NCBI GenBank assembly: GCA_001017865.1 | Contig: LATQ01000094.1 | Coordinates: 1-15,564, forward strand | Length of the DNA: 15,564 nt | DNA from: Rhodococcus sp. IITR03 | GTDB lineage: Bacteria; Actinomycetota; Actinomycetes; Mycobacteriales; Mycobacteriaceae | Direction: 5' to 3' | Shown: positions 8,595 to 15,564 of the stretch, one piece after another | How the letters are laid out: each line of letters begins with the position of its first letter | Position numbering within the stretch: the stretch's first letter is position 1 | Made by a program: the position numbers and the translations under genes | The notes under the pieces: generated by a model | Seen by the model: only the letters and a program-made list of their open reading frames with translations | The model's database searches: none | What the model was told of the DNA's origin: nothing

Positions 8595-9567
8595 CGGTGG
8601 GATCGATCACCTTCGGGGTGAAGCTTCCCAATCTCAGCCCACTCGCGTCGCGCGACGCGATCCTGACGACGGGAACGACCGCCGAGCGACTCGGATTCGA
8701 CGCGGTGTGGGCCAGCGACCACGTCGTCTTCACCCCGACCACCGAACACGATCACCCGGATCGGCGTTTCCCCGTCGGGTTCGACACGCCGGCCGTGGAT
8801 CCGCTGATCGCGCTGTCGCTGGTGGCCGGCGCCACCGAGCGGGTCGAACTCGGCACGTCCGTCCTGGTGCTGGCCAACCGTAATCCGGTGGTGGTGGCCA
8901 AGTCCTGGGCGTCGCTCGATCTACTCGCTCCGGGACGTGTGGTGGCCGGTATCGGTACCGGCTGGCAGGAGAACGAGTTCCAGGCTCTCGGTGCGGGTGA
9001 GAGGTTCCGTCGGCGTGGCTCGGCAACCGCGGAGTTCATCGACATTCTGCGGACCTGCTGGAGCGACCCTTCGGACGGATTCAGCGGTGAGTTCTACTCG
9101 TTCGGTCCACTGTTCTTCGAACCACGTCCCACGAAGGAGATCCCTATCCTGCTGGCAGGTCGCACCTCGCGCGGGTTGCGCCGCGTCGCGAGCCACGGCG
9201 ACGGCTTCCACGGCACGAACCTGAGCCCGGAGGCAGCGCGGGAAGCGATCACGCGCATCGAGGAATACGCGGTGGAGTATGGGCGCGAACATCTCTCGCG
9301 CCGGTACACCACGCTGTGCGAACTCGACCTTCGCGACCGCCCGGTCCGTCCGGACGAGGATTACGACGGCATCCACCTGGTGGGTACACCCGAGCAGGTC
9401 GCCGAACGCGTCCGGGCGTTCGCCGCCGCAGGCATCGCACACCTGGCCTACGGGTGCGGGCGCTGTCCGGCAGTACCCGCAAGGAGGTTTCGAACGAGCT
9501 GTCGGTCTCCGCCGGAACGGAGCAGCTCGAACGGTTCGAGGCCGAGGTCACGCCGCTCCTCGCGTGA
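8591..9567 (+). CDS. LLM-class F420-dependent oxidoreductase, one frame break
   Basis: Luciferase-like TIM-barrel enzyme that probably uses F420 (or FMN) to reduce or oxidise a small molecule. The start is GTG 8591, overlapping the binding-protein stop. Family features are TFGVKLPNLSP at the N-terminus, AERLGFDAVWASDHVVF, ERVELGTSVLVLANRNPVVVAK, LDLLAPGRVVAGIGTGW, PILLAGRTSRGLRRVASHGDG and VGTPEQVAERVRAFAAAGIAHL. The frame breaks near 9459 in a G run: adding one G joins LAYGCGALSGSTRKEVSNEL and leads to TGA 9565-9567, 325 residues. It resembles the TIGR03619-type F420 group of mycobacteria and relatives, but cofactor choice cannot be proven from sequence alone. Strict coupling to the importer genes suggests it acts on the imported compound or an early intermediate. 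Confidence 0.9.
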
Positions 9568-9699
9568 GCTTCCGGCTTCGGCCGAGTCATCGGATCCCGA
9601 TACGCACCGAGAGTGATCGCTACTGGCGACCCGTCTGCCACTTCATTCCCATCGCGGTATCGGTGCCCAGTGTGCAGCGGTGCGCCATCCGGTACCGAG
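9568..9699. other. Intergenic gap between convergent genes
   Basis: This gap of 132 bases separates the oxidoreductase (plus) from the tetR gene (minus). I see no convincing hairpin, promoter or small gene in it. Confidence 0.4.
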
Positions 9700-10348
9700 C
9701 TACGGGCGACAGTTCGAACCGTTCGGAAGCGAGGTGGTGAAGAGCAGTCGTGCTGCGCGGGTGATCGTATGGCGGATGTCGGTGATGTTGGCAGGATCGG
9801 TCGTCAGGTCGAGCAAGCAGGTGGTCAGGACGTGACCGAGGACCAAGGCTCGATCGTGGTCGTCGGTCCAGTCGGGGTCGGCGAGGGCGGCGCGGACCAA
9901 TTCGGTGAACAGGGGGCGCCAGACCCTGATGCCGGGTCCGTCGCCGGAGTGCACAGAGTTCATCCCGGCTTGCAGCAGATTGCGGTCTTCGGCGGCCCAG
10001 TCGATGAATTGGGAGAACGCAGCAGCAATCCGGTCGGCGGACTCGGCGCCGGGATCGACCGGTAATCGGGCGAGGCGCTCGAGGGTGCCCAGGGCCCAGT
10101 CCGCCATGAGGTACTGGATCAGGCCGTCTTTGGACCCGAAGTAGCGGTAGACGGTGACCGGAGTGGTACCGGCCTGGGCCGCGACCTCGCGGATCGTGAC
10201 GCCTTGTAGCCGTGCTGGGAGGCCATCATGCGGGCGGCCGCGGCGATCTCGGCGCGGCGCGCCGCCGTTCGGCGGGCCCGAAATCGCGAATCACGCGCAA
10301 CGAGTCACGGGACTCACGCAGCAGGGAAGCAGTGTCATCGACCACCAC
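9700..10348 (-). CDS. TetR-family transcriptional regulator, two frame breaks
   Basis: Likely repressor of the divergent P450 gene. The C-terminal ligand domain is open from MADWALGTLERLARL to TAG 9702-9700 (NGSNCRP). The DNA-binding part lies upstream in other frames: LLRESRDSLRVIRDFGPAERRRAA, then AEIAAAARMMASQHGYKG, then VTIREVAAQAGTTPVTVYRYFGSKDGLIQYL, a classic TetR helix-turn-helix. One missing G near 10253 and one near 10203 (AAGGGCGTC) reconnect it to about 216 residues. Start candidates are GTG 10348-10346 or GTG 10345-10343. Neither has a clear ribosome binding site, so a short leader is possible. The minus-strand copy of the 28-bp palindrome at 10372-10399 lies just upstream, as expected for autoregulation. 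The ligand is unknown, perhaps the P450 substrate or product. Confidence 0.9.
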
Positions 10349-10371
10349 TGGAGGGTATCGCAAGACCGGAA

Positions 10372-10399
10372 CACGTTGTATAACACGTTATACAACGTG
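10372..10399. promoter_or_regulatory. 28-bp palindromic operator between tetR and the P450 gene
   Basis: CACGTTGTATAAC (10372-10384) and GTTATACAACGTG (10387-10399) are perfect 13-base inverted arms around a 2-base centre (AC). The position between a TetR gene and a divergent target, the length and the perfect symmetry are those of a TetR operator. Each strand carries TATACA inside the palindrome (plus strand 10389-10394, minus strand 10382-10377). These could be -10 boxes of two back-to-back promoters, so binding would block both. The -35 match for the plus strand is poor. Assignment to the adjacent TetR protein is inferred. Confidence 0.85.
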
Positions 10400-10418
10400 C
10401 GAAAGGACGGTGCCGCCG

Positions 10419-11657
10419 ATGACCACTGCCGATGTGTTCTCTGCCGATGTGTTCTCTGCCGAGGCATTGCAGGACCCCTATCCGCTGTTCGAGCGATTGC
10501 GTAACGCCGGGGATGTGCATTTTCTGGCTGATCAGCAGGTGTATGTGGTGCTCGGGTTCGATGCGATCCGCACCGTGCTGGCCGATCCGCACACCTATTC
10601 GAGCAATCTGGTCGCGGTGTTGTCGGCGGCGTCGGGGTCAGCGACCGTGTCGGTGGCCGAGGCCGGGGCCGGGGTGGATGTGCTGGCGACCGCGGATCCG
10701 CCCGCGCATACGGCGCAGCGGGCGCTGGTGATGTCGCGGTTCAGCCGCGGGCGGTGCGAGACGACCGAGCTGATCGATGCTGCGGTCGCTCCGGCGGTCG
10801 CCGGGCTGGTTGCTTCCGGCGGCGGTGACTGGATGACCACGGTCGCCCACCGGGTCCCGGTGCAGGTGATCGGTGAGCTGATCGGGCTCCCGCGCAAGGA
10901 CCATCAGCGCCTCGCAGCCTGGTCGGACGCTGCGATCGACTTGGTGTCCGGTGTCGCCAGTCCCGAACGCGCGGGGCAGGCCGCGCTCGCGGTGCTCGAA
11001 TTCGCCGGCTATCTGGGCGAGTGCCTCGACCAGGCCGGCCCGGACGCGGACGCGGGGGGTATTGGGCAGCGTCGCCGCGGCGGTCGCGGCGGGAACCCTG
11101 ACCCGTGATCAGGGAGCGATGCTGCTGGTGCAGCTGGTCACCGCGGGCGCGGAATCGACCACGAGCCTGCTCGGCACCGCGTACGGCTGCTGGCCGACGA
11201 CCCGCAACTGCAAGCCACCCTGCGCGCCGAACCCGACCGGATCGGTGCGCTGGTCGAGGAAGCCGTGCGCATCGAGAGTCCGTTCCGCGGCCATTTCCGC
11301 GTCACCACCGCCCCCACCCGCCTCGCCGGTGTCCGCCTCGAACCAGGCGCACGACTGATGTTGATGTGGGGCGCCTCCAACCGCGATCCACGCATCTTCG
11401 ACCGCCCCGACCAGGTCGACCTCGACCGTGTCCAGCCGAAACTGCACCACAGCTTCGGCCGCGGCATCCACTTCTGCCTCGGCGCCCACCTTGCCCGCAA
11501 AGAAACCACCCAAGCCGTACGCGCACTGCTCGCCGCGACCTCCACCATCTCGCTCGACGGCACCGAACCCGTCTACGTCCCCAACCTGATGGTGCGTCGC
11601 CTGGCGCACCTGCACCTGTCGCTCACCCCGGTCGACTCCAGGCCGGGTTCGTCCTGA
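10419..11657 (+). CDS. Cytochrome P450, two frame breaks
   Basis: Heme monooxygenase of the soluble bacterial class; the substrate is unknown. The start is ATG 10419 with AAGGA (10403-10407) 11 bases upstream, and the end is TGA 11655-11657; about 413 residues after repair. Seen in order: DPYPLFERLRNAGDVHFL near the N-terminus, I-helix oxygen motif AGAESTT, K-helix EEAVR (ExxR), RDPRIFDRPDQVDLDR, and heme loop FGRGIHFCLG with the Cys ligand near residue 353. Frame breaks lie in a G6 run at 11054-11059 (two bases missing or one extra) and near 11181 (one G missing, giving GTAVRLLADDPQL). No ferredoxin gene is adjacent in the window. The N-terminus carries a 15-bp in-frame duplication (ADVFSADVFSAE). 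It is probably controlled by the divergent TetR protein through the palindrome. Confidence 0.92.
10431..10460 (+). repeat. Perfect 15-bp tandem duplication inside the P450 gene
   Basis: GATGTGTTCTCTGCC occurs twice back to back (10431-10445 and 10446-10460). It is in frame and duplicates the pentapeptide DVFSA at residues 5-14 of the P450. The identical third positions indicate a recent slippage duplication or an assembly artefact. The segment precedes the first helix, so it is unlikely to disturb the fold. Confidence 0.9.
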
Positions 11658-11750
11658 TCCGGCTGCATTTCGGAGCACACCGACTGCGCGGACACCCGGG
11701 TGGCGTGGTCGATCTCCCTCGCGGTGAGCCGTCGGTCGAGCACGCCCGCA

Positions 11751-12004
11751 GGGACCGTGTACGTCTTCGCGAGCAAAGGGGGTGCACCTTCCACCCGGCC
11801 TGGTACTACAACCTCACCACCGCCGGTCGAGCGGAGGTCGAGATCGGCACCGAGACCTTCGAAGTCACGGTAGAAGAGATCACCGGCGCCGAACGCGACC
11901 GTATCTATGCCGAACAGGCTCGCCGCTACACCGGCTTCGCCGAGTACGAGGAGAAGACCCGCGGGGTGCGCACCATTCCGGTCCTCGCTCTCCACCGAAA
12001 CTGA
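11751..12004 (+). pseudogene. 3' fragment of a deazaflavin (F420)-dependent nitroreductase family gene
   Basis: The encoded peptide is the C-terminal half of the Ddn/DUF385 family: GTVYVFASKGGAP, then HPAWYYNLTTAGRAEVEIG, then ITGAERDRIYAEQARRY, FAEYEEKTRGVRTIPVLALHRN and TGA 12002-12004. One C missing near 11787 (GCACCC) separates the first block from the rest. The N-terminal half, about 55-65 residues with the GRKSG-type segment, is absent: the 93 bases between the P450 stop (11657) and 11751 match it in no frame. There is no credible start codon or ribosome binding site. I read this as a true truncation, unlike the simple frame breaks elsewhere. GTG 11757 is the only in-frame start-like codon near the edge. 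Confidence 0.75.
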
Positions 12005-12066
12005 CATTCCGGTTCGACAATCGACATCCCGCCCGAGAGAACCGGACGCACACACCTCGGTGTCTT

Positions 12067-12087
12067 CGACCCCGCTGAGCGGGGTCG
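12067..12087. terminator. GC-rich hairpin downstream of the nitroreductase fragment
   Basis: CGACCCCGCT and AGCGGGGTCG (12067-12076 and 12078-12087) are perfect inverted arms with a single-base centre. Folded with a 5-base loop, this gives an 8-bp stem. It lies between convergent genes, 63 bases after the nitroreductase fragment stop. There is no T-tract, as usual in high-GC actinobacteria. Confidence 0.55.
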
Positions 12088-12095
12088 GAACCACC

Positions 12096-12127
12096 GAGAT
12101 CCCGCCGGCACGCGCCGACGGGATCTC
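12096..12127. terminator. Long hairpin between convergent genes, likely bidirectional terminator
   Basis: GAGATCCCG (12096-12104) pairs with CGGGATCTC (12119-12127). After one C-A mismatch, CGGC (12106-12109) pairs with GCCG (12114-12117) around an ACGC loop. The 14-position stem lies 41 bases beyond the stop of the TerA-like gene on the minus strand and also beyond the plus-strand fragment. A further small hairpin, CCGGCC/GGCCGG at 12133-12149, is adjacent. Confidence 0.7.
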
Positions 12128-12168
12128 CGTGACCGGCCACCCGGGCCGGGACGACTTCTGGGGTAGGC

Positions 12169-12828
12169 CTACTTACGCCCCGCCTGCACTGCATGCCCCA
12201 CCCGAACGCGCGGTCGAGGTCGGACTGGCTGCCGTCGATGTACTGCACGAGACGCTCGACGGTGATGCCCTGCCCGGTGTTCTGCAGCATCGCGATCGCG
12301 CAGATCCGCGCGCCGTTGTTCGGCGAGTCCAGACGCACCTCGATCTGCGGCCCCGACGGCGGGGTCAGGGTGACGACGCCGTCCACCGGCAGCCCAGTTC
12401 GGCGCGCCCTCGTAGATCATCGCGAAGATCAGCACACGCTTGAACAGTTCGGGGCGTTCGAGGTTGACGGACATGTTCTCGCCGCCGGTGTTCGAGCCGG
12501 TGCGGTCGTCACCGTCGAGGTGGATGTACGGCGGGGTGTTCAGCGCGCCGAAGCTGTTGCCGAGCGCCTGGATGACACCTTTCGATCCGTCGGCGAGTTC
12601 GAAGAGGCAACCGAGGTCGAGGTCCACACCACCGCTCGCGCCGGTGAGCTTGGCGAGGAAGCCCTTCTTCTGCTCACCGCGCGACCAGTTGAGGTTCACC
12701 CGCGTGACGCCCTGCCCGGACCCGGCCTTCGACAGGCTCACGGTGGGCGATTCCTTGGTGAGGTTGATCTTGCTCAGGTTGACGCCGCCGGCGTTCTGCT
12801 CGGGCTTCTTGTTGTAGTCGATGGCCAT
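12169..12828 (-). CDS. TerD-family protein, TerA-like, two frame breaks
   Basis: Member of the TerD domain family tied to tellurite, phage and general stress responses; the family binds calcium through acidic loops. The start is ATG 12828-12826 (MAIDYNKKPEQNAGGVNLSK) with GAAAGG upstream, and the end is TAG 12171-12169 (QAGRK), about 220 residues. Typical segments are GGVNLSKINLTKE, VDLDLGCLFELADG, GVIQALGNSFGAL, HLDGDDRTG, GENMSVNLE, FAMIYEGAPNWA and DRAFGWGMQWQAGRK. The frame breaks near 12390 (one extra G or two missing) and near 12187 (one missing base, restoring MQWQAGRK). The GWGMQWQAGRK ending and the NWAA-DGVV block resemble actinobacterial TerA. It is last in the minus-strand ter cluster, separated from the DUF475 gene by a strong hairpin, so it may also have its own promoter. 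Confidence 0.88.
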   Translation of the reverse strand: MAIDYNKKPEQNAGGVNLSKINLTKESPTVSLSKAGSGQGVTRVNLNWSRGEQKKGFLAKLTGASGGVDLDLGCLFELADGSKGVIQALGNSFGALNTPPYIHLDGDDRTGSNTGGENMSVNLERPELFKRVLIFAMIYEGAPNWAAGGRRRHPDPAVGAADRGASGLAEQRRADLRDRDAAEHRAGHHRRASRAVHRRQPVRPRPRVRVGHAVQAGRK

Positions 12829-12880
12829 GTCGAGCCTTTCGTCGGAGTTGCTGCGCGCGGTTGCGCACGGGATGGGAAAG

Positions 12881-12926
12881 CGATGGGAGCCCCCGATCCG
12901 AGGTGTCGGATCGAGGGCTCCCATCG
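12881..12926 (-). terminator. Very strong 21-bp hairpin after the DUF475 gene
   Basis: The arms 12881-12901 and 12906-12926 pair over 21 positions with one C-A mismatch and a GGTG loop; the outer part is CGATGGGAGCCC against GGGCTCCCATCG. It begins 24 bases after the DUF475 stop on the minus strand and 53 bases before the TerA-like start. This fits a terminator or an RNA-stabilising element between the two ter genes. Confidence 0.85.
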
Positions 12927-12950
12927 GCATGTGGTTCGAACTGTCGAGGA

Positions 12951-14055
12951 TCAGGGGATGCTGGTCTTCACAGCATCTTCGCCTTCCCTCGCCGCGATCT
13001 TGCGGTTGCGGTAGATGCTCGAGGCGAATGCCGCACCGATCAGGCGACACCGACGAGGCCGGTGATGACCTCGGGGACGTGGGTGCCGATCGAGTACAGC
13101 AGGATCAGTGCCAGCGCACCGATGGCCCAGTGAGCACCGTGCTCGAGGTACACGTAGTCGGACAGCGTGCCCTTGCGCACCAGGAAGATGGTGATCGAGC
13201 GGACGAACATCGCGCCGATGAAGCCGAGGCCCAGGGCGATGATGATCGGGTCGGACGTGATGGCGAAGGCGCCGATGACACCGTCGAACGAGAACGACGC
13301 GTCGAGCACCTCGAGGTAGAGGAACAGGAAGAAGCCGGCCTTACCGGTGGCCTTCGCGAGGCCGCTCGGTCCGCCGCTGGGCTCTTCGCCTTCCTCGGGG
13401 ATGTGGAACATCTCGCCGAGCCCGTTGACCGCGATGTAGGTGATCATGCCGAGCGCGCCGGCGATCATGACGGTCGAGACCTTGTCCTCGGGTGCGATGA
13501 CGGTGGCCGTGATGAGCAGCAGCGCGGTGGCGACGACGACCTCGAGCTGTTCGAGCTTGCCGGCTTGGCGAGGGGACGTTCGAGCCATTCCAGCCACTTG
13601 ATCTCGCGCTCTTCGAGGATGAAGTGCAGGAAGAGCATCAGCAGGAACATGCCGCCGAACGCCGCGATCTGCGGATGCGCGTCGGTGATGAGGGTCTCGT
13701 AGCTGGGGCTGCCGTCCGGGAAGTAGGCAGCTCCGTCGGCCGGCGGATTGAGCGCCAGATTCAACGCCTCGATCGGTCCGAGTCCGGACGCCACCCACAC
13801 GATCGCGAGGGGGAACACCAGACGCATACCGAAGACGGCGATGAGGATGCCGATGGTGAGGAAGATCTTCTGCCAGAACTCGCTCATCCGCCGCAGCACG
13901 GTCGCGTTGATGACCGCGTTGTCGAACGACAGCGAGACTTCGAGGATGCCGAGGATCACGCAGAGGAACAGAGCTTGCGGGCCGCCGTAGAGGAAGGCGA
14001 CCACGAGGGAGACGACGGTGACCGCGAAGGATGCACCGAATATTCGCAGAACCAC
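12951..14055 (-). CDS. DUF475 family, TerC-like integral membrane protein, two frame breaks
   Basis: Polytopic membrane protein of the TerC superfamily, thought to move or sense metal ions together with Ter proteins. The start is GTG 14055-14053 (MVLRIFGASFAVTVVSLVVA) with AGAAAGG upstream, and the end is TGA 12953-12951, 368 residues after repair. Family motifs with membrane-embedded acidic residues are seen in both halves: EVSLSFDNAVINATVL and LEVLDASFSFDGVIGAFAIT. A soluble loop (IPEEGEEPSGGPSG) links them, and the tail IYRNRKIAAREGED is cytoplasmic-like. The frame breaks near 13563 (adding one G/C restores AKPGKLEQLEVVVA) and near 13043 (restores GVALIGAAFASSIYRNRK). It lies between terD and the TerA-like gene, the usual actinobacterial arrangement. 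The function is inferred from the family; TerC proteins have been linked to manganese export and metalation of exported enzymes. Confidence 0.9.
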
Positions 14056-14110
14056 GAAGCGTGGCCTTTCTAATCGGAATCAGGGCGTTGCAGGGTGGTT
14101 ACTGCACGGA

Positions 14111-14146
14111 GGTTCCGGCTTCGGTACTGCGACCGAAGCCGGAACC
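14111..14146 (-). terminator. Perfect 15-bp hairpin after terD
   Basis: GGTTCCGGCTTCGGT (14111-14125) and ACCGAAGCCGGAACC (14132-14146) are perfect arms with a 6-base loop. The hairpin starts 13 bases past the terD stop on the minus strand. It is a strong intrinsic-terminator-like stem without a T-tract, or a site of partial read-through into the DUF475 gene. Confidence 0.85.
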
Positions 14147-14159
14147 CGGAAGAAACGAA

Positions 14160-14735
14160 CTAGACGTTGACGCCGTAATCGCGGGCGATACCCGCGAGAC
14201 CGGACGCGTAACCCTGGCCGATGGCGCGGAACTTCCACTCCGCACCGTTGCGGTACAGCTCGCCGAAGACCATGGCGGTCTCGGTCGAGGCGTCCTCGGA
14301 CAGGTCGTAACGAGCGAGTTCGTTGCCGTTCGCGCGGTCGACGACGCGGATGTACGCGTTGCGGACCTGGCCGAACGACTGGCTGCGGGAATCGGCATCG
14401 TAGATCGAGACCGGGAAGAAGATGCTCTCGATGTTCGCCGGGGTGGCGGCGAGGTCGACGTTGATGACCTCGTCGTCGCCTTCGCCCTCACCCGTGCGGT
14501 TGTCGCCGGCGTGCTCGATGGCACCGTCGGGCGACTTGAGGTTGTTGAAGAAGACGAAGTGCTGGTCGGAGACGACCTTCTTGTCGGCCCCGGTGGCGAT
14601 GGCGCTGGCATCGAGGTCGAAGTCGGTGCCGGTGGTGGTGCGAACGTCCCAGCCCAGGCCGACGGCCACTGCCGTCAGGTTCGGAGCTTCCTTGGTGAGG
14701 GAGACGTTTCCGCCCTTGGTCAAGCTGACGCCCAT
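14160..14735 (-). CDS. terD: Tellurium resistance / stress protein TerD
   Basis: Intact 191-residue TerD-domain protein. ATG 14735-14733 follows GAAAGGA; the stop is TAG 14162-14160. It begins [20 protein letters not shown], the conserved TerD/TerE start. It carries the acidic calcium-site segments TDFDLDASA and [18 protein letters not shown], then [29 protein letters not shown] and a C-terminal [23 protein letters not shown]. The length and the whole pattern match TerD. TerD/TerE paralogues are hard to tell apart, so the symbol is by closest pattern. It heads the minus-strand ter cluster and is divergent from the helical protein at 14951. The longer in-frame ATG upstream lacks the ribosome binding site and the family start. 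Confidence 0.93.
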   Translation of the reverse strand: MGVSLTKGGNVSLTKEAPNLTAVAVGLGWDVRTTTGTDFDLDASAIATGADKKVVSDQHFVFFNNLKSPDGAIEHAGDNRTGEGEGDDEVINVDLAATPANIESIFFPVSIYDADSRSQSFGQVRNAYIRVVDRANGNELARYDLSEDASTETAMVFGELYRNGAEWKFRAIGQGYASGLAGIARDYGVNV

Positions 14736-14950
14736 GCGGGGTCCTTTCGATCGTTCCAACGGTCGACGTACCGGTATAGGGCACGCCCGGTGTGCGTTTC
14801 TCCCCACACTAGTTGTTGCCGTGGGGTACGCCCATATCCACTATGCCCGGTCCCGCGCCTCACTTCCGTGACCCGCACGAACCACGGTTCCGACCGGCGG
14901 AAAGGTGACGGATCGGCCCGGTGGACGTGCGCCCAGTACCATTCGGTTCT
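14736..14950. promoter_or_regulatory. Divergent promoter region of the ter cluster
   Basis: This gap of 215 bases precedes terD and the plus-strand helical protein. On the minus strand TATACC (14778-14773) could be a -10 box about 38 bases before the terD ATG. The 8-base palindrome TACCGGTA (14769-14776) overlaps it and could be a regulator site. No good -35 is visible. Near the right side, GGAAAGG at about 14899-14905 resembles a ribosome binding site and makes GTG 14905 or GTG 14921 alternative starts for the next gene. Confidence 0.35.
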
Positions 14951-15564
14951 GTGGCGACCCGATGGACGCGCCGCCTGTTCGGCGGGGGAAACACGGAAGA
15001 TCCCGCGGCTCGTCGTGCACACGATGCGATGGTCGCGGCGTTCCTCGACATGGACAAGCGCCAGTCCGTCATCGAGGCCGGTGTGGCCGCGTCGTACGAG
15101 CTCGAACCCGAACGGCACCTGCTGCGTCAGTGGGATCCCATCCGTCAGGCGTGTTATCGCGCCGGTGAGACGTATCTCCAACTGGCAGTGACGGATCCGG
15201 AACAACCGCTCGCACCTGCTCCGGCCTACGAGCAGGCGCTGCGGCAGATAACCGAAGCAACACGAACACTTGATGAATTCTTCGGAAACAACCGGGGGCA
15301 CCTCGAGCACATGACGGCCGTGGCGAACACGGTGCCCGAGTTGGCGCACCGGATGCGTACCGAAGCGCGCAACACCCTCGCCGCGACACAGACCCCGGAT
15401 TTTGTTGCCTTTGCGAACTATCCGTCGGTTCGATCCGCCACCGAAGCGCTCGAGAAGGCCCTGAACAGCCTCGATGCGGCGCACGGCGTAGGCGCGACCC
15501 GCACGGCGGCCTCCGAGTCGAAGAGGCGACCACCGCTCTGCTCGAACGCCCTCGCCGCAGCACC
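14951..15564 (+). CDS. Helical protein of unknown function next to the ter cluster, 5' part only
   Basis: An open frame runs from GTG 14951 (MATRWTRRLFGGGNTEDPAARR) without a stop to the right edge, over 200 codons. I do not recognise the family. The sequence has low hydrophobicity and is rich in Ala, Glu, Arg and Leu with heptad-like spacing, for example QALRQITEATRTLDEFFGNN and SATEALEKALNSLDAA, so it is probably a helical or coiled-coil cytoplasmic protein. Near 15517 one G seems to be missing: with GAGGTC the frame continues as ASEVEEATTALLER, which fits the preceding helices far better than the literal SKRRPPLCSN. Possible earlier in-frame start: GTG 14921. Its divergent position beside terD suggests a stress role, but that is context only. 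Confidence 0.7.
   Translation, partial: MATRWTRRLFGGGNTEDPAARRAHDAMVAAFLDMDKRQSVIEAGVAASYELEPERHLLRQWDPIRQACYRAGETYLQLAVTDPEQPLAPAPAYEQALRQITEATRTLDEFFGNNRGHLEHMTAVANTVPELAHRMRTEARNTLAATQTPDFVAFANYPSVRSATEALEKALNSLDAAHGVGATRTAASESKRRPPLCSNALAAA

Noticed and set aside
11573..12094. Minus-strand open frame over the P450 end and nitroreductase fragment
   Set aside because: It overlaps strongly supported plus-strand coding sequence; its middle part looks protein-like but I could match it to no family.
12821..13702. Plus-strand open frame opposite the DUF475 gene
   Set aside because: The Asp/Glu/Arg-rich peptide is the antisense of membrane helices; the minus strand carries the conserved family motifs.
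1..15564. CRISPR arrays, tRNA or rRNA genes, complete insertion sequences
   Set aside because: No regularly spaced repeats, no tRNA-like or rRNA-like sequence and no transposase motif were seen on either strand.

Overview
The window is high-GC DNA with actinobacterial gene style: GTGA start/stop overlaps, GTG starts, hairpin terminators without T-tracts, and an F420-type enzyme next to a deazaflavin (F420)-dependent enzyme fragment. The gene set (acyl-CoA metabolism, TetR/P450 pair, TerD/DUF475 cluster) fits the Mycobacteriales, most likely Rhodococcus or a close relative. The genus is inferred from gene content only.

Layout. (1) 1-1643, minus strand: an acyl-CoA dehydrogenase gene followed by a GntR regulator that runs off the left edge. 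(2) 1644-1805: an AT-richer divergent control region with overlapping inverted repeats. (3) 1806-4455, plus strand: an acyl-CoA synthetase overlapping an alpha-methylacyl-CoA racemase. (4) 4581-9567, plus strand: a complete ABC importer (ATPase, fused two-domain permease, lipoprotein binding protein) and an F420-type luciferase-like oxidoreductase, with GTGA overlaps at two of the three junctions. (5) 9700-11657: a TetR regulator and a cytochrome P450, divergent around a near-perfect 28-bp palindrome; a decayed deazaflavin-dependent nitroreductase fragment follows the P450. (6) 12169-14735, minus strand: a stress/tellurite-type cluster, TerD then a DUF475 TerC-like membrane protein then a TerA-like TerD-family protein, each followed by a hairpin. 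(7) 14951-end, plus strand: a partial helical protein of unknown function, divergent from terD.

Regions 1-4 read as one accessory catabolic locus: uptake of an organic acid, CoA activation, epimerisation at a 2-methyl centre and alpha,beta-desaturation, with a flavin/F420 oxidoreductase of unknown role and GntR control. The substrate cannot be read from the sequence. The binding protein belongs to the iron-type family but lacks an adjacent Tyr-Tyr pair, which leans away from iron.

The most conspicuous global feature is frame breakage. Nineteen sites in ten genes plus the nitroreductase fragment break an otherwise full-length homologous reading frame, and nearly all are repaired by adding one G or C to a short G/C run. 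This looks like systematic homopolymer under-calling in the assembly rather than biological decay. I therefore annotate whole genes across the breaks and list each break position.
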